This document shows, piece by piece, positions 57,269-64,000 of a stretch of 64,000 bases of DNA (its first letter is position 1; the number at the start of each line of letters is the position of its first letter). A model generated the notes under the pieces. That model made no database searches and was not told where the DNA came from. It saw nothing but the letters and a program-made list of their open reading frames with translations. The DNA is from Allium sativum (lineage: Eukaryota; Streptophyta; Magnoliopsida; Asparagales; Amaryllidaceae), in NCBI GenBank assembly GCA_030737875.1, contig CM060919.1, forward strand, positions 802,325,160-802,389,159, read 5' to 3'. Position numbers and translations under genes: made by a program.

Positions 57269-57652
57269 CTAAAGGTCAAAGATACTAATGAGAGGACATA
57301 CTAAAGATAAGATAAGATAAGCGATAAAGGAGAAATTAAAAGACATACCCTCAAAAAGAAAAGGGTACAACGAACGCATCTTCTCTTCTGTCTCCCAAGT
57401 TGCGTTGCTCTCATCATCTCCCCATTGCACTTTAACCAGTCTGACCTCTCGATTCCTCAACTTTTTGATCTCCGACCCAAGAATGCATGTAGGAGCTCGT
57501 CTAATTGTTGCATCATGCTCTATTTCCACCTCTTTAAGCAAGCTCGGCTCTACCACCTCCGCGGTCTTGTGCAAACACTTCCTCAAATGTGATACATGGA
57601 ATACGTCGTGTACTCCACTAAGTTTCTCAGGCAACTCCACCCTATATGCCAT
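57269..57652 (-). CDS. Element E: integrase C-terminus with chromodomain
   Basis: The final 127 codons of the polyprotein, in a frame shifted from the upstream pol by one base at an A run (plus 57668-57674). It begins [20 protein letters not shown], the integrase C-terminal GPF/Y-type region. The chromodomain-like fold then follows ([20 protein letters not shown], then [18 protein letters not shown]), placing E in the chromoviruses. Chromodomains direct integration to marked chromatin. The frame ends in a hydrophobic tail ([17 protein letters not shown]) that may be read-through of a lost stop. It would be translated only as part of the polyprotein. Confidence 0.85.
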   Translation of the reverse strand: MAYRVELPEKLSGVHDVFHVSHLRKCLHKTAEVVEPSLLKEVEIEHDATIRRAPTCILGSEIKKLRNREVRLVKVQWGDDESNATWETEEKMRSLYPFLFEGMSFNFSFIAYLILSLVCPLISIFDL

Positions 57653-59858
57653 CTTCCCAATCCTGTTTTTTTACAGGAAACGGCCCTACAAACCTTGGTG
57701 CTAATTTCCCCACGGACCCAAAGCGAACAACATTCTGTAACGGAGATACTTTGATAAAAACCATGTCCCCAATGTCAAACTCAAGATCTGTCCTCCTCTT
57801 ATCAGCATACGATTTTTGCCTATCTTGTGCTGCTTTCATCCTCCTTCGAATCAACTCAATCTTCACCGAGGTTTCCCTAACCATATCGGGCCCAAGTAGG
57901 ATTTTATCGGTAGATTCCCACCAACATGTAGGCGAACGGCAAGGCCTTCCATAAAGAGCTTCGAAAGGTGCCATGCCAATACTAGACTGAAAGCTATTAT
58001 TATATGCGAATTCTACTAACGGAAGGTGCTCTTCCCATGTACCCCCAAAGTATAGGATACAAAGCCTTAAAAGATCCTCTAGAATGCGATTCACCCTCTC
58101 GGTCTGGCCGTCTGTCTGAGGATGATATGCGGTGCTCAAACATAGCTGAGTCCCTACCACCTCTTGTAAACTCTTCCAAAATTCGCTAGTAAAGATGGGG
58201 TCACGGTCGCTTACTATACTAGAAGGAATACCGTGCAAACGAACTATCTCCTTAATGTATACAGAAGCCAACCACGGAGCAGTCCTCTTACTTTTCACGG
58301 GAATAAAATGGGCGCTTTTAGTAAGTCTATCTACTATAACCCAAATCCCCGTGTTACCCTTCCTTGATCTTGGTAATCCATCCACAAAATCCATTGAGAT
58401 GCTTTCCCATTTCCATAGTGGAACTTCTAATGGGTGAAGCAACCCACCGGGTTTCTTTTGTTCTGCTTTCACTCGTTGGCACACCAAGCATCTAGCGACG
58501 TACTCGGCCACATCCTTTTTCATACCGGCCCAAAAGAAAACCCGCTTCATATCTTTGTACATCTTATCCCCGCCGGGATGAATGGTCATTTTTGAGCGAT
58601 GAGCATCATCAAGAATGGCCTTCCTTAAGTCTTCGTCTTGTGGTACACAAAGTCTATTATCCCTTCGTAACCAACCCTTATCGTCTAGGGTATACCTACG
58701 AAGATGGCTTGACGACTCCCCCCCTTTGAGCTTTTCTACTATCTCAACCAACTGTGGGTCGTCTCGCTGTGCCTCACCAACCCGTCCTAGAAGTGTAGGT
58801 CTAACCTCCAAGGATGCTAACAGACCGGGTACTAAGTCAACGGAGGGTCTAAAGTCAAACATAGAGATGAATTGTAAGCTTTGTCGTTCAACAAACAACG
58901 GACTCAAGGACAACCTTTTCCTACTTAAGGCGTCTGCCACCACGTTACCCTTGCCCGGGGTATATGCTATTTCAAAATCGTAGGAGGCTAAGAATTCCAT
59001 CCACCGTTGCTGCCTTAAATTCAAATCCTTCTGAGAGAATAAGTATTTTAATGATTTGTGGTCAGTGAACAGTTCGAATTTCTCACCAAGAAGATAGTGA
59101 CGCCAAGACTTAAGCGCGAAGACAATTGCGGCTAGCTCTAAGTCATGCGTGGGGTAATTCTTTTCATGAACCCTCAACTGCCTTCCACCATAGGCTATTA
59201 CTCTTCCCTCTTGCATGAGGACCGCGCCAAGTCCCGTCCCACAAGCATCAGTATAGATGGTAAACGGTTTATTCCCGTCTGGCAGCACTAAGACTGGGGC
59301 TGAAGTTAAGGCTCTCTTTAAACGTTGGAACGCATCATCGCAATCTTTGTCCCACGTAAAAACCAGGTTCTTCTTCGTTAACCGTGTTAATGGAGCTGAT
59401 ATTTTTGCGAAGTCTTTGATAAACTTCCTATAATAGCCAGCCAACCCCAAGAAACTTCTTACTTCGGTTGCATTTTTAGGGACCTTCCAATCTTGGATGG
59501 CCACCACCTTTGCGGGATCCACTGCTATCCCTTCTTTGGAAACCACGTGCCCTAAGAACCATACTTCCTTCCTCCAGAAGTGACACTTAGAAAATTTTGC
59601 CTTAAGGTTATGCGCTCGAAGGGTTTCCAACACTTCCCTAAGATGTAGGGAGTGCTCTTCTTTATTCTTAGAAAAGACTAAGATGTCATCCACAAAGACT
59701 ACCACGAATTTGTTAAGGTATTCCCTAAACACCCTACTCATCAAATCAACAAAATATGCAGGGGCGTTTGTCAAACCAAAGGGCATCACTAGCCATTCAT
59801 AGAATCCGTCAGGAGTCCTAAAAGCAGTCTTATCTATACTATCCTCAGCCACTCTCAG
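57642..59858 (-). CDS. Element E: RT (most), RNase H and integrase
   Basis: Continues the polyprotein after the in-frame stop at 59859. [22 protein letters not shown] and [10 protein letters not shown] with catalytic DD at plus 59685-59690. RNase [61 protein letters not shown]. Integrase: zinc finger ([24 protein letters not shown]) and core with [20 protein letters not shown] and [19 protein letters not shown] (D, D, E all present). The frame ends early after GPFPVKK because of the one-base shift. Protein positions follow the usual order for a Ty3/gypsy Pol; the residues I can see look functional. Confidence 0.92.
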   Translation of the reverse strand: MRVAEDSIDKTAFRTPDGFYEWLVMPFGLTNAPAYFVDLMSRVFREYLNKFVVVFVDDILVFSKNKEEHSLHLREVLETLRAHNLKAKFSKCHFWRKEVWFLGHVVSKEGIAVDPAKVVAIQDWKVPKNATEVRSFLGLAGYYRKFIKDFAKISAPLTRLTKKNLVFTWDKDCDDAFQRLKRALTSAPVLVLPDGNKPFTIYTDACGTGLGAVLMQEGRVIAYGGRQLRVHEKNYPTHDLELAAIVFALKSWRHYLLGEKFELFTDHKSLKYLFSQKDLNLRQQRWMEFLASYDFEIAYTPGKGNVVADALSRKRLSLSPLFVERQSLQFISMFDFRPSVDLVPGLLASLEVRPTLLGRVGEAQRDDPQLVEIVEKLKGGESSSHLRRYTLDDKGWLRRDNRLCVPQDEDLRKAILDDAHRSKMTIHPGGDKMYKDMKRVFFWAGMKKDVAEYVARCLVCQRVKAEQKKPGGLLHPLEVPLWKWESISMDFVDGLPRSRKGNTGIWVIVDRLTKSAHFIPVKSKRTAPWLASVYIKEIVRLHGIPSSIVSDRDPIFTSEFWKSLQEVVGTQLCLSTAYHPQTDGQTERVNRILEDLLRLCILYFGGTWEEHLPLVEFAYNNSFQSSIGMAPFEALYGRPCRSPTCWWESTDKILLGPDMVRETSVKIELIRRRMKAAQDRQKSYADKRRTDLEFDIGDMVFIKVSPLQNVVRFGSVGKLAPRFVGPFPVKKQDWEDGI

Positions 59859-61682
59859 TTAATGAAAGCCAGTGGCTAAGTCCAACTGCGAAAACACTGA
59901 GGCGCCAACTAACTGATCAAAGAGATCGTCAATCCTTGGCAGTGGGTGTCGGTTCTTTTTAGTAAGCTTGTTTAGTTCTCTATAGTCCATACAAAGTCTA
60001 AGAGACCCATCCGCCTTTGTGGCAAAAACTACTGGAGCACCCCACTCCGATATACTACGTCTTATGAACCCCTTCTCAAGCAACTCCTTTACTTGCTTAT
60101 TGAGTTCCCTCCTTTCACGAGGAGCCATGTGGCGCACTGGCAAAGATACGGGTTTAGCATTATCCACAAGATAAATTCGAAAGTCTATCTCCCGCTTTGG
60201 AGGTAAGCCCTTCACCTCCTCAAACACATCCGGATATTCCCGGACCACTTCTACCGATCGCAGGTTCTCTACAGACGCGTCAAGCGATTCAAGATAACTT
60301 AGCATAACGGAATTTATGGGATTACAAAAGATGTCGAGAGCATTACCAAGGCGAGTCACAAGCCTAACTACTCTCCTTTCACAATCAAGAATGGCCCTAT
60401 TTCTAGACAACCAATCCATTCCTAAAATTAGCCCATAGCCCGTGAAGCCCAATACATAAGCATCACATCTAAATTCAACGCTAAGTATAGAGATTTTCAA
60501 ATCCAAACATATCATGGTCAAATGAGCCGAACCCCCAATTGGATTTGAAACGACCAAGGGATCCTCTACTAAACTGGTGTTCAAGTGCAGTGATTCAACT
60601 AATGATGCAGAGATAAACGAATGAGATGCGCCAGAATCGAATAAGGTACGGACAGGATGATCAAACAGAAAAACTAAGCTTTCAACAGAAATTGTTCTAC
60701 CTCTTTCTTGCAGCGGTGGGGCCGCAATAGCCTGAACTTGCCCCCTTGCCTGCCCTGGTGCCATAAGAGCCTGCACCTGTCCTCCCGAGGTAGACCCTGC
60801 CCTCTGCCCCTTCTTTGGACAGTCCTTCACTAAATGTCCCGCATCTCCACAATGAAAACAACCAGTCTTCTTTTTCTTTCTACAATCTTTGCTGAGATGG
60901 CCAGGCGTCCCACAATTGAAGCATTTCTTCTTCCCTTTGCCATTATTGTTTTTACCACCCTTCTTATTTTGCTGTTGGGGTTTCTTCTGATCCCCTTTCT
61001 TTTCAACTGCCTTATCCTCATGCATAAGTGCCATTTCTACTAGCTTTTCAAAGGTGGCTCCCATAGGGATGTGGGTCATAGCCAACCCTTGCAACGGTTC
61101 ATTCAAGCCTCTAACGAACCTCAAAGCTTTCTTCTCTGGCGTGTTCACCAACTCCAAGCCAAACCTTGCTAACTGATTAAATTTATTGACATATTCCTTT
61201 ACTGATGAGCTCCCTTGCTTTAGTGCCAGGAATTTTTCCATATTTAAGTTCTCCTCTGCCCTTGAAAGAAACTTTGCCTCAAACCTTCGTCTGAAATCCG
61301 CCCATGAATCAACTGGACGTTCCCCGTTAGTGACCTCCCACCAAAACGAGGCCTCTCCCTTCATTAACCAAGCAGCTAAACGGACTTTCCTCCCATCTTC
61401 CACTTCAAAGATATCCAACAATTCCTCAGTCTCCTTAAGCCAATCTCTGGCCTCCACAAACGTCTCAGTCCCTTGAAAAGTTTTTCCTCCCATAGCCTTG
61501 AATTCCTTGCACGTCTTTGCAAAAGTGTCAACACGAGGAGGAGGAGGAGGAGGAGGAGGAATGGGTGCAACTAGGGGTGGAGGAGTATCCGCTGGGCCTG
61601 CAGTGGTGGCCCTAGCCTCCAAGTATCTCCTAAACCACCCTGGAATCGTCACACCTTCTGGGAGATTAAGATCTTCAGCCAT
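59859..61682 (-). CDS. Element E: gag, protease and RT N-terminus
   Basis: I choose ATG 61682 ([20 protein letters not shown]), which matches the element B gag start; the frame upstream of it is untranslated leader. Gag has a proline run ([13 protein letters not shown], about residue 35-47), the retrotransposon gag domain (about 60-170; [20 protein letters not shown]) and a basic Gln/Lys/Asn region. Two CCHC knuckles follow ([14 protein letters not shown] and [14 protein letters not shown], about residues 253 and 271). Protease has an intact active site [12 protein letters not shown] (about 348) and [19 protein letters not shown] starts after [12 protein letters not shown] and runs to DLATGFH, where a TAA (59859-59861) interrupts it. 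Confidence 0.92.
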   Translation of the reverse strand: MAEDLNLPEGVTIPGWFRRYLEARATTAGPADTPPPLVAPIPPPPPPPPRVDTFAKTCKEFKAMGGKTFQGTETFVEARDWLKETEELLDIFEVEDGRKVRLAAWLMKGEASFWWEVTNGERPVDSWADFRRRFEAKFLSRAEENLNMEKFLALKQGSSSVKEYVNKFNQLARFGLELVNTPEKKALRFVRGLNEPLQGLAMTHIPMGATFEKLVEMALMHEDKAVEKKGDQKKPQQQNKKGGKNNNGKGKKKCFNCGTPGHLSKDCRKKKKTGCFHCGDAGHLVKDCPKKGQRAGSTSGGQVQALMAPGQARGQVQAIAAPPLQERGRTISVESLVFLFDHPVRTLFDSGASHSFISASLVESLHLNTSLVEDPLVVSNPIGGSAHLTMICLDLKISILSVEFRCDAYVLGFTGYGLILGMDWLSRNRAILDCERRVVRLVTRLGNALDIFCNPINSVMLSYLESLDASVENLRSVEVVREYPDVFEEVKGLPPKREIDFRIYLVDNAKPVSLPVRHMAPRERRELNKQVKELLEKGFIRRSISEWGAPVVFATKADGSLRLCMDYRELNKLTKKNRHPLPRIDDLFDQLVGASVFSQLDLATGFH

Positions 61683-61880
61683 GCTGAAACGAAAAAGGAA
61701 AGATTCAAAATGGAGAATTCGAAAGATAAAGATAAGGATGTGGCTATTTGGGATTATGTTTTTCATAAAAACTCTCTTTAAATAACATGTTTTTTTTTTC
61801 TTTTTTGAAAGCACTTCTTCCAAAAATACTTTAGAAAAAAAAAATTCTAAAATTTTTTTTATCTGTTCTGGTAACCTTAT
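61683..61880 (-). other. Element E: 5' untranslated leader
   Basis: About 200 nt between the primer site and the gag ATG, A-rich on the coding strand with runs of A (plus T runs at 61790-61805). No ORF of its own. Confidence 0.7.
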
Positions 61881-61892
61881 GTTCTGATACCA
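61881..61892 (-). promoter_or_regulatory. Element E: primer binding site, Met-tRNA type
   Basis: Minus-strand TGGTATCAGAAC two nt from the 5' LTR, matching initiator-Met tRNA except at the last two positions (usual GAGC). Primer use should still be possible. Confidence 0.85.
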
Positions 61893-61894
61893 CG

Positions 61895-64000
61895 TGTAAC
61901 ACCCCACGTCCATTAATGTCACTCACAAAGGGAATGCATTAACTTCCATGGAGGTTTTAAGTGAATATAGAACAGTAAAATTACAACAAGACAGATATAA
62001 AATAGTACTTGGAAATTCAAAAACTTTATTTCATTGTAGCAGAAGTCAAAACATGTTTGATTACATCATAACATCATATTCAATGTCAAGTACAATATCT
62101 ATCTTGATAAAACAAGTACATAATCCCATTACATGAATAGCCATTAAAAAGAAAGATAACAAGCTGGACTTTACTTCAGCAGTCCAAGCTTTCCAGAAGA
62201 TAAGCGATCCAACTAGACTCCACTAGAACTTGGCCCAACCTGCGGACCTGAAGGGAGAAAAAGGATGGAAAAGAGGGGGTCAGACATAAAGTCTGGTGAA
62301 TATGATAATTCTACAATACTATTACCAAAATAACTGGACTAAGGCATAAGCTGGAAAACAAGAAAATGTCTATGAAGAGCAGATTAAGGACATAGACAAT
62401 CGCTAAAGGCAACGTTATAAGCGCTCCTAAATACTAAAGGATAAACACTATACTGCACCACACCAGTCACCCTAAAGATTTCATCCCACTTAGCTTCACT
62501 TAGAAACTTTCCCAATGGCTTTACGTACCCCTAGCTGACTACATAGGTGCCGCCTGCCCCTATCTCCACTAGGTGTACCCTACTTCCCATTATTCGATCG
62601 GCTCCCTAACTCGTAGATACCCGTGCTGGCCCCACAGTGGGGTGTATCACTCCCCTAAAGTGGCAACCTGATACAACGGACATGCACGGCTTATACCTAC
62701 ACGATGCAATAACGTCTTACCTACCAGCCCGGGTCCACACACGCATATGAAACCCGTTGGACTTGCGTTGCCACCGCTCCCTGTTTTGGCCTCTTATAGT
62801 CAAACCCAGTATGCGTGTCCCGTCCTCGACTTGGGTCGAGCCCACAAAGATACGTTTTGGGATACTGGTTGAAATGGGCCCCCACTATTTACCACAAGCA
62901 TTCCACCTAAGCTTGTCCCCATTAGTCCATCCCACTTAACCCACTTAGTCATGTTCATTTACATGTGTGTTTGGTTAAGTCTAATCGTATTTCAAATGCC
63001 TCTAAAGGCAACCACCAGATTCCTCATGCCACCCAAGGCACCTACTTAACCCCCATGTCCCACCTTACATGATTATCTGGTTAAGTATTTCTTAGTTCAT
63101 TAAGGCCATAACCTCATAAAGACCTCTCACATTAGACTGGCATTTATGGCAGCTGGATTTGCCGGGCGGATCCGGGCAGTCTTACACCATAAAAGAGTCT
63201 AACCTCGTGTCTTTACAACTGTTATGATTTAGTTTGGGCCTAGGACCTCTCACATTGGGCCGACATTTGTGACTACTGGATTTGCCGGGCGGGTCCGGGT
63301 AGGTTTACATCACAAACGGGTCCAACCTCGTGTCCTAAGCATTGATTATTAATAATAATCCACTTTCCCCCAATTTTAACAATTCCCTACTTGAATTATT
63401 AATTACTTCCAATTTTTAACAATGTCCATAATTGACTCAATTATGGACATTCATTCATGGTATGCAACATCTTACAAAATTGCACCCAATTTATTAATTC
63501 CTAATATTACCCCTACCCCACGTTTGAACGTTTATTCGCAAAATATATGTTAGACTCGAATAGCCTAACTCATAGCATAAAAGAGATTATCATAATAAAA
63601 ACACGTATATGTGACCAAATGAATCATAATAAGGGGTGAAACTTGCATATGTCCAACTTGCATAGATTATACATGTCATGGATCTAAAGGTGTCAACTTG
63701 TTCAAAATTCACCTAATATGATCTCAATCAATTTTCATAAACTTACATATGAACATGTGTGAATCAACATCATCTAATTTTTTAACAACATGGTTTTATA
63801 TGGGTACACCTAACTCAATAGGCAAATTCCCATAATCAAGTTTTATTTAATTATAGTTTCAAGTTTATGGGTACACCTAACCTAATAGGCAAATTCCCAT
63901 AAACAAGATCCATTTAAATTAAGAAAAAAAAACATAACTTTAAGCATGATCCAACAACATCATGATTTTTCAACATAATATAGCATGATTTATAACATGG
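61895..64000 (-). mobile_element. Element E: 5' LTR, truncated by the window end
   Basis: The first 2106 bp (in plus direction) match 53690-55795 nearly base for base. Differences I noticed include positions equivalent to the CCATGGGGG/CCATGGAGG, GGGTATATC/GGGTGTATC and AATAACAACATG/AATAAAAACACG sites. The remaining 950 bp, holding U3 and the 49-bp array, lie past the window. Confidence 0.93.

Larger units (their letters stand above)
53690..64000 (-). mobile_element. Element E: young, nearly intact Tekay/Del-like gypsy retrotransposon (5' LTR runs off the window)
   Basis: Minus-strand element: 3' LTR 53690-56742, 5.15-kb internal region, 5' LTR from 61895 to beyond 64000. The first 2.1 kb of the two LTRs differ at only about a dozen sites (about 99.4% by eye), pointing to recent insertion. 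The internal region encodes one gag-protease-RT-RNase H-integrase-chromodomain polyprotein with one stop and one frameshift seen. Ends TGTAACA/TGTTACA, Met-tRNA primer site and purine tract match element B. It may be the type of element that supplies proteins to B. Confidence 0.94.

Noticed and set aside
57269..61682. Treating element E as a fully intact autonomous element
   Set aside because: A stop codon in RT and a one-base shift before the chromodomain are present in the given sequence; the frames are described as separate pieces.

Overview
The window is repeat-filled DNA from a flowering-plant nuclear genome, probably a eudicot, though the species cannot be named from sequence alone. It holds chromodomain-bearing Ty3/gypsy elements with 3-3.5 kb LTRs (Tekay/Del type), an Ale-like and a Tork-like Ty1/copia element, an Athila/Tat-type tRNA-Asp primer site, a DUF4283-type LINE ORF1, a CACTA element, and hAT- and Mutator-type MITEs. 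I see no convincing host gene, tRNA, rRNA or CRISPR array. One 80-codon ORF (7752-7994) is the only non-TE coding candidate.

Layout. 1-6876: the decayed right half of gypsy element A (pol remnant, 3' untranslated block, 3.55-kb LTR). 6877-8189: unique AT-rich DNA with the small ORF. 8190-18796: complete gypsy element B, with LTRs about 99% alike by eye but wrecked gag-pol. 19205 to about 38118: a minus-strand LINE derivative carrying ORF1 only, split by a hAT MITE (19332-19942), a non-autonomous CACTA (20122-23657), a 7.25-kb solo LTR 'C' (24229-31478) and an Ale-like copia element (32127-36983). Joining the flanks, minus one target duplication each, restores a continuous ORF1 reading. 38119-44300: AT-rich DNA with a probable solo LTR and an Athila/Tat-type LTR end plus primer site without coding sequence. 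44312-44883: Mutator-type MITE. 46348-51225: old Tork-like copia element. 52953-53689: a second copy of a segment found inside the CACTA element, cut by gypsy element E. 53690 past 64000: element E on the minus strand, young, with two breaks seen in its gag-pol frame; its 5' LTR runs off the window.

The most interesting signal is not a gene. LTRs A, B and E are diverged, yet each carries a tandem pair of nested hairpins whose stems change in a compensatory way between copies while the CCCGG-rich loop stays constant. An array of GGTTAAG/CTTAACC hairpins and a shared 15-nt string lie nearby. These sit inside what looks like a 2-2.5 kb leader intron running from a donor after the TATA box to a pyrimidine-AG acceptor about 350-370 nt before the LTR end. 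Solo LTR C has a similar plan with its own covarying hairpins.

The gypsy elements share TGTAACA...TGTTACA ends, a similar initiator-Met tRNA primer site (B and E) and a near-identical polypurine tract (B and E). This would let an E-like element supply proteins for coding-dead B. All similarities and identities are by eye; no database search or folding program was run.
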